A DNA stretch of 64,000 nucleotides from Kudoa neothunni (Eukaryota > Cnidaria). Below, piece by piece: positions 1-13,812 of the stretch. The translations under genes and the position numbers were made by a program. A model generated the notes under the pieces. That model was not told the DNA's origin and searched no databases. It worked only from the letters and a program-made list of their open reading frames with translations. The stretch covers positions 10,974,001-11,038,000 of the forward strand of contig OZ199838.1 of NCBI GenBank assembly GCA_964304625.1, written 5' to 3'. Position 1 is the stretch's first letter, and the number at the start of each line of letters is the position of its first letter.

Positions 1-361
1 CTATGAATAATTTAACAGTTTATTTCTAATGAGTGTCTTTTAATTGACAATTTCAGAGAAATTGTCAAAATCACTTCTACGAATGACCAAATGAATCTTT
101 TTGTAGAATTGTGTTGACTTTAATAAATGATAAAAATCGACCCCATATTTAAAATATTTAAATAAAAAAATCAAATTCCGCTATTATTTTTGAAGTAAAG
201 GAAAATAAATTAAAATAATTATTTTTTATTGATATTGATGAAATTAATTAAAAGTCATTATCTAGTTATTTAATAAGATTATGTTACTCTGTTTTAAATA
301 AAACAATTGAGTATTGAAACAGTAAGTAGATATAATTTTTCGCCTAACGATTAAACTATTA
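1..361. other. AT-rich spacer
   Basis: No coding signal or repeat was recognised here. It is the presumed upstream region of the surface-protein gene that starts at 362. Confidence 0.4.
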
Positions 362-3300
362 ATGAAAATAAAAATGGAACTGGTTTACGTTGTGATTGAA
401 TTTATTTTTATTCTTAGGGGTAATTTCTTCCGGAGAATTATTGTGCTATTTCATTTTTTTTAGTCCTCCTCGATGAAAATGTTGTTGAAAATATAGACAA
501 TAATATTATGAAATTAACTTTCTTAAGTAGTGAAGATAAATATAAGTTTTCCATCTCCGGCTACCATATCGAAAATAGTAACAGAAAATGCGCACTTCAG
601 TACTACGATGGAGACGATTCAGCCTTAAAAGCGTTTTCCAGCATGCAGCAGTACCATATAGGTTCGAATGTGGTCCAAGGATCAAACATGTGCCTTTATA
701 AATGTAAAAGGCTTGAATTTAAGATAAGTGTGGCAGATATAAGTAAAATAAAGTTCGTAAGATGGTGTCAAGGAAAAGACGACAAAGATGTAAAAAAATG
801 CATTAACAAGAGAGTCTATACTGTTAAAGGTATTTTCCAATTTAATAGTACACGTTTAAAAGTACTATATAGATATTATTATAAAAACGAAACTGACTGC
901 GAAAAAGACAGCTAATGAATTTACTATCGGTGTTAAAAGAAAAATAAACGATGGGTTCAAGTCTATTGTCGATGGCAGCAATGAAACCACTGTGTCATCA
1001 AACAATGAAACTTTGTTGAGAAAACTCTCAGACTAAGCTCATTATCATATCAAACTACGTCAATTGTCGAGTTCACCAACCGATCTCCCCAAATTTTTTT
1101 GAATCCGAAAAAAACCTCATGAAAACTGGTTTGTTGCAACTGGATCAAAACATACCACGGGTGGGGAAAAACTTTTTACACTATAAAAATTCAAAACCCG
1201 GAACCATCTAAAATATGTTATTTTGGAATAAAAGAAATAAGTGAATCGCATTTTTTCCTCTCGCTGTTCGGATATGAACAACGCTGGAACCTTGCCTTCA
1301 ACCATGCCACAAAGCAACATTATATCATGACTTAGAATTGAAGTTTGCTCAAGTCATTGTAGTGCCGCTAGTAAAAAATAACGTATAAAGAATTTATTCA
1401 GATCGTGACGTGTAAAATTTTTGTTTTTGTAAACTTTTTATTAGCATTTATTTAGTTGTCACTATTGAACCTAGTGTAACCATCGGTGATAATAACCAAG
1501 CCACTATTAATCTATCCGATTTGAATAAAAATGAAGGTGTTAATAAAGTTAACCGAGGCTGCAACCATCGAAATGAAACTTATAAGCAAATATCTTGGAA
1601 TAGAAAGTGGCGGCGTCAAGCCAACATGCTCCGGAACCAATGGGTGCTCCACTTCTGGCTCAATCACAATCACAAATCTTAATTCGTTAACAGAGTATGT
1701 ATTGAAACTTAAAATAAGAGGACTCAACACGTTAGATTCGCCCGAAGTAAAATTTTATCACAGATATATTTATTTCAAAACAAAAGGTAGATATAGAAAG
1801 TGGTCGTTTTCTAATTTAAAATAGGGAAGAAGTTCAAAGACACTAAACAAATTAATCCTTCAAAAAAACGGCAATGAACCTACGAAATTAAGTTTAAACG
1901 CCAACTGATCTCCTCTCAAATGAAGATAATTCAGATGCACAATGTGAACTTACTACTCAGTTAACGAGAAAGGTTCCGCGAAATTTCCTGCTACTTGTGA
2001 AGTTAATAATCAGAAGAAATTCTGCTTTAATACATGCAGTGGTTATTTTAGTATTGTTAACCCTGAATCCAAAAAACAATATATAAAATTACCATATGCA
2101 CCAAAGGATACACATGTGCTGAAAGTGAAGGAGTAGAAAGTAATATAGATATAAAAAATATTTTAATTTCAATAGCTAGTGGAGCAATACTCACTGTTTC
2201 TCAGAATAGTACCGAGGCTCAATGGGTTACTTTTAAAATGACAGTTTCACCAAACTGAAATAGTTGGAAATTTTTGGTCTTATTTTATCTATGAACGGGT
2301 ATCTAAAAAAATAGTGTTATTGATTGTTTGGATGGCAACTGCAAATATAAAGTAACAACTACAACAGAAGGAGGAAATACATTAAATATTCAATGGGCAG
2401 ATCTTAACATTGACGTCTTTTTATAAAATTGTTGTTATAAATAGAGATAAAGCTAATCCAGCTGAGGCAGAAATAACAAGTTGTATAATAAATTTAATAT
2501 AAATTTAATTTTTGTAGGAAGAGATGAAACAAAAATGGATTACATGATTTTAAGATATGGTACAAGAGCGAATGCATACAATGTTATGTTTAATGAAGGA
2601 GTGATCGAGAGAACTGGAAAAGATTGCACAGTCAGAAGATCAAACCCTGAACTATCGGGCTACGAGAACACTGATTAAATCGCAAAGAAAATAAAAAATG
2701 TGAAGAACTTAATATAAAATTTACTATTAGTCACAAACCTGGAAATGAATTAAATTATATATCTGTTACTTATGAAGATAGCAAGAAGATCACTTAAAAA
2801 GGTCTACTCAAAAGGATAGTGGTGATGGTGGTCTTAAAGATGATCAAAGTTCGTCTTTAACGTTACCATCCGCAACAACCGAGGAAACTGTCAAATTCAA
2901 AAAAAGGAAAAGGTTTTTTCATATTACATAGGTAATATATAATATAAAATGATTAAATATAATTTTGTTAAGATTATTACGAGGACATTAGCTACGTAGC
3001 AAAGCTCAGCGGAGACGAATTACAACTGGGATCGGATAAATGTGAGCAGTCATGTAAATTTTACAAGGATACAGAAATACAAAACGAAGTATCTGAAGTA
3101 AAAGACGACACAAGAACTCTTGTACTTTTGGTCATTATTCAGTACAGTTTGACGAACTAGTAGAAGACTATCACATAGATTGTCCTAAACATTTTGATTT
3201 TCATTATTTTTATGACAATACATTTGTAAAAACCCACGCACCAGTTTTCAGTAGATTCTACTATGAACCTGGCTGTTGACGAAGTAGATCAAAAGCTCAC

Positions 3301-3964
3301 TATTAAATTAACTAATGAAAATCCCTCTTGAAATGTGCACTTTTGAATGGATAGACGCTACTTACTCATCCTCAAAACCAATTTTTTTCGAACAGATGTG
3401 AAAACAGAGATAATTGCTTTTACAGTATTTGTAGTCAAATCACTTTTGGAAATATACCAACAGATGTAAAAGCAGTCAAAATACGTGTTCTTAAACTAGG
3501 AATGGTTCCTATTATTGGCTATCAAAACAACATATATTTACGTAATAATATAAATATTTTAAAACAATAAGCCCATTTAGTTAAACATGGAAATGATACA
3601 TCTCCCGCAACTAACAATAACAAGATCAAAGTTAATATTGGCGCTAACAATAAAGATGAAGATGGGAAATCTGTTAACGGAGTCACTTACGACCGCATGC
3701 TCATTGAAGATCTGGAATACGTATGCTCCATTGGTGAGTGAGAGTGGAAGGACAGATGTTACTTCCCCCTTTATGTACATTCTCCGATATAGAAATAACA
3801 CCGAGTCCAGCTGAATTTACCTAACGATGTCATGGGTCCAGCTGAATTACCTAACGATGTCATGGTAACTATAAAAAATATACCTCATTATAACCCAAGA
3901 AAATATTTCTACCATAGAATAAGTATTTTTTAAAATAATGGTTACTATATTACATTTTGTTAAG
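362..3964 (+). pseudogene. Surface-protein gene A, decayed 5' half
   Basis: A start ATG at 362 opens a signal-peptide exon (362-419, hydrophobic run LVYVVIEFIFIL) that ends in phase 1. A 44-nt intron (420-463) follows, then an exon from 464 carrying a Cys-rich domain. Another intron near 825-867 keeps the frame open to a stop near 1036. Beyond that, recognisable pieces of the family domain (C-x-C-x3-C cores near 1627-1652, 1997-2040 and 3394-3435) lie in shifting frames. Frame breaks occur near 1560, 1965, 3330 and 3385, and an in-frame TGA at 3739-3741 replaces what should be a domain cysteine. 1037-1440 holds no recognisable domain. I read this as a decaying half of the gene that continues intact at 3965. 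Single-base assembly errors in T-runs could explain some breaks but not the tandem duplication at 3805-3865. Confidence 0.6.
3805..3865 (+). repeat. Tandem duplication of a 30-31 bp unit
   Basis: Two adjacent copies beginning gtccagctgaat and ending gtcatgg (3805-3835 and 3836-3865) differ by one T. The duplication lies inside a domain exon of gene A and adds to its frame disruption. Confidence 0.9.
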
Positions 3965-6900
3965 CTGAATTAACTGATCTATCAACTGGAGGAATCTCTG
4001 TGGCGTCGAAATCAGACGGATTCGAATTCACTCCGAGTTCATTAGCACAATCAATCACATGTACTATTTATGTGAAAGAAAAATATTCAAGGAATGGTTA
4101 TTATCCAGCTATTTGCTCAGAAAATAAATTATGCGTAAATAAATGCAGTTCTACATTCACCATCATTGGGCTTTACGCTGGAGTCGCGTATGATATAAAA
4201 ATAGTACCAACCGGAAAATATAAGGATAAAGTTATAAATGGTCAAAAAACAGGTATAAATATTAATTAAATTTTTAATTAAAAATTAATAGATGGTGAGG
4301 GTATTTCATTTAAAATTTCAACTGAATCTAAGAAAAACCTTCTTATTATAAATAATATTGGCGCTATTACTGATATTAGTGATATAAATTGCTATTATCA
4401 ATTTTATAGACACGAAGGAGATGATAGTAATTAAATTTGTTAAATTACGATAAAATTTTATTTAGCTTCGCCGACTGAAATAATACAATCCTGTATTGGA
4501 TGTGATGTTAATGATGATGGTGATAATGATCCCCGAATCAAAAAATGCGGCGATATAAAATTACAAGACGATTTATACAACAAAAAATATAACTACCGAT
4601 TAATGATATATGTTAAAGGAAAATCAGGACCATTTAAAATTGCTATTCCCGGTAAAGTTGGGTGATAATACAAATTTAATATTTCTCTAGCATTCTCCAG
4701 GCATGGAGAATTAAAACAGGTAATTGTTTCAAAAGGAAACAACGCATATGATAAATTCTCCATTTCGATGTCCCAATTTCCAGACAACAACAGATGCGTT
4801 GTTAAATTATCAAATTTTGATAACATTGCATTCGTAAAACCGACGTGCTCTTTAGGCACAGATAATGACTTTTGCTTGATGGATTGTAATTCTAGAGGTG
4901 ATGAAATTGGATTCATCAACTCAAAAATGGATCGATACGTATTGGTATGTTATGGCTCAAATGATACAGAAGCCAAAACATGCAAAAAAAAGAATGTATT
5001 TTCAATTAAAATGGGTAATTAATAATTAATACTCATGCATTTCTATTTATAAATATTGAAATTATTCATATTTAATAATATATTCGAATATCTTTCAAAT
5101 AATAATTTTATTTGATAGATTACAAACATAAACAAATGTATACTTTGAGTCATTCAGAAGGAAAAATTAAATTTTCCTATACATCTAACTCATTGACAAA
5201 TTGGAAGATTACAGTTGATGGTAAAAACGATGAATTCAGCAAAGATCAAAATAATGTTTTGAGTCTACCAAGTTATTCCGACACCATATCGACTATGTCT
5301 GCCTCCCTGCCAGTAGATAGATTCATAAGTTATTACAAAATTGATTCCACACATATGTGGCCAGGAATAATCTATTACACTAATAATACATACTTGCATG
5401 AAACTATTCCTTTGAAGTCTGACATCATATTTTCCATTAGCGGCGTTAGTGCAAGTAATAAACAAGTTAAAATACACTTCTCGCCTGGCCCTTACAATAA
5501 TGAAATGTGTCATATCAAAGTATTTGAAGTTGATAATGTGGGTGCAGACAAAGAAGATATTATTTTGAATAAATGTGGAAATATTGTTGATGGTTGCTAC
5601 CAACTCTGTCAAGACGGCATCATTATTTTGACGGAAGGACGAGAAAAACTTGGTGTAATCGTACAGAGAAGATTTGATAACAGAAAATTCAAACAATACT
5701 TCAAAAGTAAACGAATTTATCATATTTGTCACTAAGACATTATAGGAAACGATAATGGCTTCACATTAAGTGACATTACAAAAGCAGGAGTAACAATTAC
5801 TGGACTCGATTCTTACAACCATATTAAAGCTGACACTAATTCTCCAGTATGCACAATAACAACATATAAAGCGAATATTATTCCCAACAAAACGAGGACT
5901 AAACATACACAAAATAATTGTGAAGCTTCTCATTCAATTGGTTCTTTGGATGCTGGTACAAATTATGTGATTTCAGTTACAATTACTAACCTTGGTTTCA
6001 ACGGAAATTACGTAAAACAGATGATATTTAGAACAAGTAAAATTTAACTTAAACATCTCAACGTCTAAATAAGTTTAGAAGAGGGGGACGATCTATCTGT
6101 TAATAATACAAGTGCAACAATTAAAAATGGAATGGCTACAGTCACACCATTTCGAGAGGATGACTCACTACCAATTTGTAGAGTCTATCTTGATAAACAA
6201 GATGATGCGGATAAAAAATATATGGCGACTTGTGAGGGAATGGGAATTTGCGAAAACAAATGCAATAATGAGTTCAAAATAATAAATCTAGAATTAGGAA
6301 AGACCTACAAATTGATTGTGGAACCATCCGATGGGAAGAAGATTAAAACCTATGATATTACCACAGGTATGACAAATTGAACATTTAAAAAATATAGCAG
6401 GATTTAGTGGATGAGGAAACAACGGTTAGTTATAGTTATAAAGACGGAATCGAATTGAAATTTCGTGTGAATTTTAACGATAAATCACAGAATAGTAGAT
6501 GCCCATTCATACTGAAGGAGAAAACAATTGCTGCTAATATTTTATCAACGGTAACTTGGTGTAACGATGACGAGGACTGTTCAGCCAATGGATGTGTCAT
6601 CGATATAAGTGGATTGTCTAAAGAAAGTGATTATGTATTATCAGTGAAAGTGAAAGATTATTCTACCTATAAAGAATATGATATTCCATGTAAAAAACAT
6701 TTCTAATATTGTATATGTATCAGATATTAATATTTATTTAAAAAAATAGATTCAAAATTATCAAAAACAACAGGGTAATGAAAATTATTATATTTATTAA
6801 TATTATAATTTTAATAGTAATTAATGAAAAATGAAAAAAATATTGAATCATTATTAGAGGAGCAACGAATAAGAAGTGAACACGAAAACATCGAAATAGA

Positions 6901-7269
6901 AGATTTTGTAAAAAAATTCATAAGAAAAGTTGAAAAAGGGTAAATGATGAAAAATTTTGTATAGATGTACTTTATTTCGTATTTAGTAAAATATATATAA
7001 TCTATACATATAAATTTCCAACTATGAGTAGGTAGAAAACAGAAACAAGAACATACAATTGCGAAGAATATCAGCTCGTAAATTTCATTAAACTTATTCA
7101 TGTGTAATCTTAGAATAGATCTATTGGCCTATACATGTAAATATGAAAATCTATTATTTATATCTTTTTTAGTATTTATGCTCTGGTACCAATTGTTTCT
7201 TCAATTTTTGTGGTTATTGGTATCGCCCTTTACTCTAGATGCTCCAAGGATTTCAATTACGAATTATAA
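3965..7269 (+). CDS. Surface-protein gene A, in-frame 3' half with membrane anchor
   Basis: Consecutive exons 3965-4252, 4292-4426, 4466-4651, 4691-5014, 5119-5706, 5746-6036, 6079-6366 and 6408-6689 all have lengths divisible by three, and all are joined by phase-1 GT-AG introns. Most encode one roughly 98-residue domain with an early Cys, then C-x(4-10)-C-x(3)-C, then L-x(5)-Y-x-I/V (for example LGKTYKLIV). The 588-nt exon encodes two domains. The 5746 exon lacks the CxxxC core, like the membrane-proximal domain of genes C and D. The last exon (7173-7269, entered in phase 2) encodes the helix YALVPIVSSIFVVIGIALY and a short tail ending FNYEL. The linker between 6690 and 7172 (charged segment near 6855-6939) could not be spliced with certainty. 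Whether this half is expressed is unknown because its 5' half is broken. Function is not recognised; cell-surface location is inferred. Confidence 0.65.
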
Positions 7270-8026
7270 AATATAATGATTGGACGTTTAGTTACTTTTT
7301 TTATTATTCCATTCTAATATTTTAATAATTGTCTGTGCTGAATTTTGACATAAATCCCCTACTCTCAAATTAACATAGGATTAGCGAAATCCAAAAAAAA
7401 TATGAAAAACACAACGAATACAAATCTAATTTATAGTACAGAAGGTGACCGGTTTTACGTATTTTTTAAAAAGCAACCCAATTTGAATAATCAAATATAC
7501 AACTGATACATAATATTTTTTTAACGTTTTTGTTAAGAAATTAAGATCTAAATAATATAATAAGATTGAGAAATTCCCAGATTGTTGATCACGTGACTAC
7601 CAATTTTCCGCATTTTTTGGAATTTTTTTGAAAAAAGGATGAATTTTTCTTAATATTCAAAGGAATTAAACTATACGATAAAAAATCAAATGGTCACGTA
7701 AATTCATAAATTACGTCCACCATATCTACCCAACAGATGCCAAATTTGTTGACATAAAACACAAAACGTGTCCTTTATATCCAACCCCTATGGCATCTTA
7801 AAAAAATAAAATTGTTTAAATGATATAACACAAACCTTTTATTGTTTTCGTTTTATAATTTGTTAAAATGATTCTAAAAAATGATCCAAGTTTGACAGAA
7901 AAGGATCGATCGATCGATCATGCTCGCGATGGAAAAAGCTATATTCCAACAAAAATATTTTGACGAATTTTGTGTAATAAAAATAACTAATTGTTTTATT
8001 TCTACGAAAAGGAAATTATTTGTTTC
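7270..8026. other. AT-rich spacer with a lone pogo-like end
   Basis: No gene was seen. At 7437 the sequence TACAGAAGGTGACC resembles the terminal repeat of the Tigger/pogo relic at 38427, but I found no partner end. A short (GATC)n run lies near 7907-7922. Confidence 0.4.
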
Positions 8027-8030
8027 TTAA

Positions 8031-8953
8031 CCTTCTAAATAAAATGGGGTAGATTTCCACCCCAAGTGAATTTTGCCAACATTAGTATAATGTATAAATG
8101 GAACATAACTCCTCTCCACCTTTTGTAATTTTCTTTCTTTACGAAAGCTCCCAGAAAGATGAGTTGAAATTTTTGTTTGTTATATTAATAAAGTTAATGT
8201 AAAAACACCTTCCAAATAAAATTGAGGTAGAAATCTATCCCACATTTTTCTTTCATAAAATTATTGAAAATATTGATAGCTGTGATTTTTAAAAATTAAC
8301 GGAAATTCCATTGAGTAAATAATGAATAAATAACGAAACATTATACATGTGTGCTCGGTGCGAACGCGCGTATCGATATAAGCGTGTCGTTCTCTCCAGA
8401 ATATAACGATAACTCCCCATTCTCTCGGTATTTTTAAACCAGTTATTCAAAATACGATGACTTTTCATCAGTTTTCTTATTTCTACGTTGTATGGAGCAT
8501 CCAAAAACATACGTGAAAACTGTTAATTAATATTCTTAGTTTCGTATTATAGAGATTATTAATAAAACATATGTATAATTTTTCAATATTTTGACAAATT
8601 TTGTGTTTGAGAAAGAGTTTAAAAGCATGTATGATAACTTTTTTTGAAATAAGCACTGTTTTCTATCATTTTGTGTTTTTCTGCGCGGTTTAAAATAATA
8701 TAAATTGACATGCGGCAGTTATAAAATTTGAATTAAATGTTAAAACTAAAAAACCGTAGAAATACATCGATAAATACAATCATACTCCACACCATAGAAA
8801 TGCAGTAACATTAATATGTGTGCATGCGTACATATAATATAACTTTAATAATTGGTCATTTATTCAAAATTTACTTGTTGAATCTTCCTCATATTTTGTA
8901 ATTTAATTTTGAATTTTATTAGGAGGGTGTAAATTTTTCAGCTACCTTGAAGG
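8031..8953. mobile_element. Non-autonomous TTAA (piggyBac-like) element
   Basis: TTAA sits at both borders (8027-8030 and 8954-8957). The ends read inward CCTTCTAAATAAAATGGGG and CCTTCAAGGTAGCTG, so they match over CCTTC and loosely beyond. A subterminal palindrome GGGGT-AGATTTCC-ACCCC follows the left end, a layout shared with the TTAA elements at 24307 and 29280. A second left-end-like copy occurs near 8207-8240. No transposase was found. The boundaries rest mainly on TTAA plus a short inverted repeat. Confidence 0.5.
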
Positions 8954-8957
8954 TTAA

Positions 8958-10466
8958 ATGTATTCAATTCAATTATATTAAATAGCTACGTATATTGTTG
9001 TACGCGAGCGTAAAACTTGACGTTACCGATTTCGCACACCTTTTTGCCACGATCCCCAAGGGAATACTTAAAACTTGTTAACGATTGTACTTTCATTTAA
9101 AAAAGATTAAACCTTTTTGCCGAAATTTGCGTATTTTAATTATATTATTTCAAAAATAATTGATAATTTTTTGATAGCATAAGCACAACCTGGCGCTGCT
9201 TCCAGGAAGCCCTATTAATTCAACAACAATGCCTAAAACTAGGACGTGTCTCATGTGCCGATTAACACACGACCTTTTATTTGCCACATGAAGCAGAATC
9301 TTCCTCGCGTCTTTTCACTTCGTTATTCGAAAATAAAATTTTTGTACACTTGTTTAGACACCTTATGATATTATGTCAGTTTTAATTTCGTAAAAAAATA
9401 TTTTATTTGTAAGAACAAGAAACATTACAATTTACTGAGTAATCAATCTCCATTTGTTTACTATAACAATGCCATCTCAATCATGAATAATAGCGACGAT
9501 CTTAAAATATATTCAAAAGTTTCGTATGCACAAAGATTAAGATTATTATTGATGCTAGATCTATCTCAGAGTTTCCAGAATTACAGAAAAAGTTGGAAAA
9601 AATTACCAGAACATTCCAATATATCTGGCACGACAACAAAGAATTGTTGTGTGGTTATATTATAACAAAGCGACATTTTTTTACATAGAATTCAAGAGAG
9701 GAGCCTTATGTTGTTTTATTTACTTTATAATAATTTAATTCTTTACATATTCTCAAGGTTCAACATTTTTTTAAATTTTTCAATCAAAAATATTTTGTCG
9801 CAGATTCGAAACTTGTGGTAATCTAATACAGAGGTAAAATCATTGAGTGTTTACCCAAAGCAAATACTCACAAACGGCGCACCTGATTTAATCGAATTAA
9901 AGAAGCAATAGGTGGATAGCGATGAGCACGTTTTTCACTTTGAAATAATATATTTGATCGGATGGCTGGAACAAATTATAACAAGAGAATGATAATATTA
10001 AAACTATTTTTTTGAGTATGTAATTATAATTTAATTATTTTTAATTTATTTGTAGGAAAATTATACAATAGAGTTGTTAATATTTGACGATTATGCTTGA
10101 GGGTTATGCTTATGGTAAATATATATTTTTTAGAAGGTCCAAATTATTGTATAATCTTAGCAAAACAAACATGATTCAAATGGGCTATGAAATCAATTCA
10201 ATACCATCAAGAAGATTAGAAGACAATATGATTTGTTGATAATGATTTTTAGTTTACATCATTTTTATGAATTATATCTTTAACTTATTCACATTTTAAA
10301 AGATACTTATTTTTAAATGTTTCCAATCATTGATATCATTCAAAATTTACAGAATCACTAAATAAATTTGAAATATAATCGATTCAATAAATATTGGAAT
10401 ACACAATAAATTCGTATAATCCATCGATCTATTCAACAATAGTAAACGATTTCATTTATATTTTAA
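8958..10466. other. AT-rich spacer
   Basis: No gene was recognised. A 60-codon open frame at 9483-9665 has no family features and is probably chance. Confidence 0.4.
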
Positions 10467-13400
10467 ATGCTTCCAATGATTGGATGTATATGGGTATTTT
10501 TTCTTTTTACATCAAGTAAAATTAAATTATATAAAAATAAGTCTTATCCATTTTTAGCTGAATGTTTGAAATATATTTATACAAACGTTGATCATCTTGC
10601 TGACAGCCGTCTGATGTTTACCGAACTTGCAGACTATGTGTCTACAGGCACCTTCATTACCGCTACTGAAGGTAATGAAAGTACGGAAAAAATAATTAAA
10701 GAAGATTGTGAGAACATTAATCGTCATCGTGAATGTGAATTGGGCACAACTCATGTGGATATACACGGAACTGGTGATTTATTTTTAAAAGTTATTGAAA
10801 ATGGAAAGAAAAAAGTATACAGAATAAACTCTCGTAAAAAATTTTAAAAATTCATATATCTGTTAAATTTAATCATAGAACCCATTCAAAATAATAAAAA
10901 GGTGATAATTTCGGTCAAGGATCACTTTATCCAAATTAATAAAACTGATAACACTATGAAAGAAAATCCATACTTAGAAATTTTAATGAACAATAAAGTT
11001 TTGAAATCTACAAAACATGGAAGTGTATCTTCAATGGATACACAAAAAAAGACTATTTCTTTCGAAATAGGAAAGATTGGAACGGAAGATGCAATTTATG
11101 AGGTTATACACGATCCAACATTACCAACGTATCAATTTAGTTCTGTATTCTCCTACGTGGATCGAACTAATGATTACAAAGTTGAGGGTAGATTAAGAAA
11201 CGATGGAAATGATGAAACGTTTTATAATTTTTATCCATATAAAGATGATTTATGTTTATATGAGATGAAAAGTAATAAACGTGGTTCTACATACATTAAT
11301 GTGTGTGGAAATGTTAAATGTATCAACTTCTGTAGTGATTTTCACTTCAGAAAAGTTCTTCCGGATGGTTACCAAATGAAAAACATAAAGGTAACACTTT
11401 CAAAAACAGGCAAAACAAATGAAGTTTCTATTCCACGTAAAAATAACATATTTTACATGATGTAGTTTAATTTTTTAGCTCATAAAAGTTTTCACTCCAT
11501 TTGTGGTGCTCGCTGGTTTAGTCTTTCAAATGGAGGGAAAATTGAGCAATGGGTAGATACAGGAAATGATTGCAATAGATTTAATGTCAAGCCATTTGAC
11601 TACAAAAGTACACGATTGCCCTTCAAAAAATCCGGAGACCTCTGTTCTAGTGAGAAGGTTGTTCCAGGAAATTTTATTATTGAATATCTACCCCAATCAG
11701 ACAAATTCGTTTATATTTGTGAACTAAGTATTTTATTACAATGATTCAATTTTATTATTACTTTGATAGAAAAAAGATGGTTTCATTATGAGATAATAGA
11801 AGGTGTGAATATGATTCACATTTTTCATCACGATGTGCATTTTATTAGTAGTAACGCAAAATCGAAACAATCAATTGCATCAGGAGAAGAAACTATGTGT
11901 AGAGTGATGATTTCAACACACGCAGATTTGAATTATGTAGCTGCGAATTGTGACTCATACGGATCATTGTGTTACGATCGTTGTGATGGTACCTTTGATG
12001 TGATCGGATTAAAGTCAAATGTGAAATACTTCATAAAAATTGAATCATTGGGATATTATTCCGATTTTAAATTTACTGGAACTAAGTCTTTGAAAAGTAT
12101 AATATATAGTTGAAAATAATTAATTATTTTTTTAGACGATTTTAGTCCAGAAATAAGATTTAATCAAAATGGCGGCTTGAGACAAATAGTTTTGCAGTTC
12201 AATCATGTGAGCCAGTCTGAAATAACCAATGGATTATCTTGCCTGATTGTAATGAGAGAAATGATTTCCACTTCAAGCACCAAATATTTCAAAATATGTG
12301 GAGAAAATATTTACTGTGTTCTACCTTGCAACGATATGGTTCATCAAGTTCCGTCAAACAAAGATTACATCATATATTCGTTAAAAGTTCTAGGAATGAT
12401 GGATGAATTCATTGATCATCAGAATATTTGTAAGGCTCATCAAATTATTATAAATCATGAGTTTAATAACCAATTTTTTAGATTATTCAAATAAAAATAT
12501 CCAGCCTAACGCAGTTAAAAATAAAAATATTATGGTATTCAACAAACTCAAATATACAACGTCATCTAAAACCATTGAGCAAGTAATTCGTGAGTCAATC
12601 GAAGAATATAATAAAATAAGCTTCAACAAAAAATTCCCGTATAAACAATACAAGAAGAATTCGGGTCCAAACGTTTCTAACATCAAAAAGAAGATGCAAT
12701 ATTCAACAACTGAATCAATCAGGAAGAAGCAGCAGAGTGGATTCCTTGTAGCTGAAAATGAAGCTGCCCTACCCCCTTCACCACCTATCGAACCAGATTC
12801 ACCCTCTAAACCTGATTCCTCAAGTAAATTTATTTTAACGAATGATTAAAGAAATTTTTTATTTATGGTGATAATTTTCTATATTACTTTTTTAAAATTA
12901 TTTCTAATTTTACTATATTTTTCATCTTATTATTAAATATGATTTATTTTATGGAAGGTATTCCATTTTATATATTATATTTTTTTAAATGAAAGTTTAT
13001 CCATATATAGCCAGATAAATTATATCTAGTTAATTTCTAAAGTAATTAATGTAATTCAAGAATCTTTATTTGAAATCAGTGGAGTTATTTTATTATTGTA
13101 GAAACAACCATATTATTTTACTATATTTTTGGATAACTATTAATTATTAAATATTTGGTACAATATTATTCATAAACATGGATTTAGCGGATGACAACCC
13201 AGCCAACGAACCATCTCCTCCAAATATCATTGTAAGCCCCACTCCAAATATCATTGTGAGCCCCACTCCAAGTATCCCCATTCCACCCGATTCAGGTTGA
13301 TATACCCATTTCTATTATAAAAAAATTTTTTGTTTCATCAATATTATATTATATTAAATGTAATAAAATTAAATTATAAAAGAATCAAATGAAGTTTTAA

Positions 13401-13812
13401 CCCAACCACCCGACGAAAAATCAACCACACCTTCATCAAGCACTGCCAATACCGAAAATTCTGTAACTCACGTTCCCCCAGGTGATATTTATTGTTTTAG
13501 TTTTTTCTTAATATTTTCATATAGATAATTATGGTATCTATTAAATTTATATCCAACCTTAGGCGATTTAAATTATTACCTAGATAACAAAAACGAAAAT
13601 TCAAAAAGGAATGTTGGGTACCTAAAATACAAGTTAATTTATGGTAAATATTTTTAGGTCGGCCAATATATATGTTGGAATGTAAGTTAAAGAGTTGGAT
13701 TTGTCTCTTAGTCTCATTTAGAATCGCAACCATCGTCATTCTAGTCGGTATAGTAATAGGTGTATGGACTATTTATAGAAAGCGACAATGGAAAATTATT
13801 CATGAAATTTAG
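10467..13812 (+). CDS. Surface-protein gene B: secreted multi-domain, single-pass membrane protein
   Basis: Ten exons splice to 818 residues: 10467-10515, 10558-10833, 10879-11436, 11479-11727, 11770-12096, 12136-12429, 12482-12823, 13188-13295, 13383-13481 and 13658-13812. Every junction is phase 1. Exon 1 is a signal peptide (MLPMIGCIWVFFLFTS). Residues about 17-584 hold Cys-rich domains. Clear C-x(4-6)-C-x(3)-C cores are CGNVKCINFC, CDSYGSLCYDRC and CGENIYCVLPC, each followed by a tyrosine-corner-like L/V-x(5)-Y. Exon 6 is exactly 294 nt, the standard one-domain exon of the family. Residues about 585-767 form a basic, then Pro/Ser/Thr-rich stalk with two PNIIVSPT repeats. The last exon carries a helix (IATIVILVGIVIGVWTIY) and a basic tail. 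The role is not recognised; an extracellular recognition or adhesion protein is plausible. Confidence 0.85.
13220..13267 (+). repeat. Two 24-bp coding repeats in the gene B stalk
   Basis: Two near-identical 24-nt units (ccaaatatcattgt[a/g]agcc...) encode the repeated octapeptide PNIIVSPT in the proline-rich stalk next to the membrane. Confidence 0.8.

Noticed and set aside
829-849. A possible 19-nt ultra-short intron in gene A (gtattttccaatttaatag)
   Set aside because: A normal 43-nt intron with the same donor (ending atatag near 868) keeps a longer open frame, matching the 38-60 nt size used elsewhere.
5265-5732. 155-codon antisense frame
   Set aside because: It mirrors the 588-nt double-domain exon of gene A, which has matching splice sites and homology.
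7907-7922. (GATC)n run as a possible regulatory site
   Set aside because: Too short to call; no nearby gene or partner motif.
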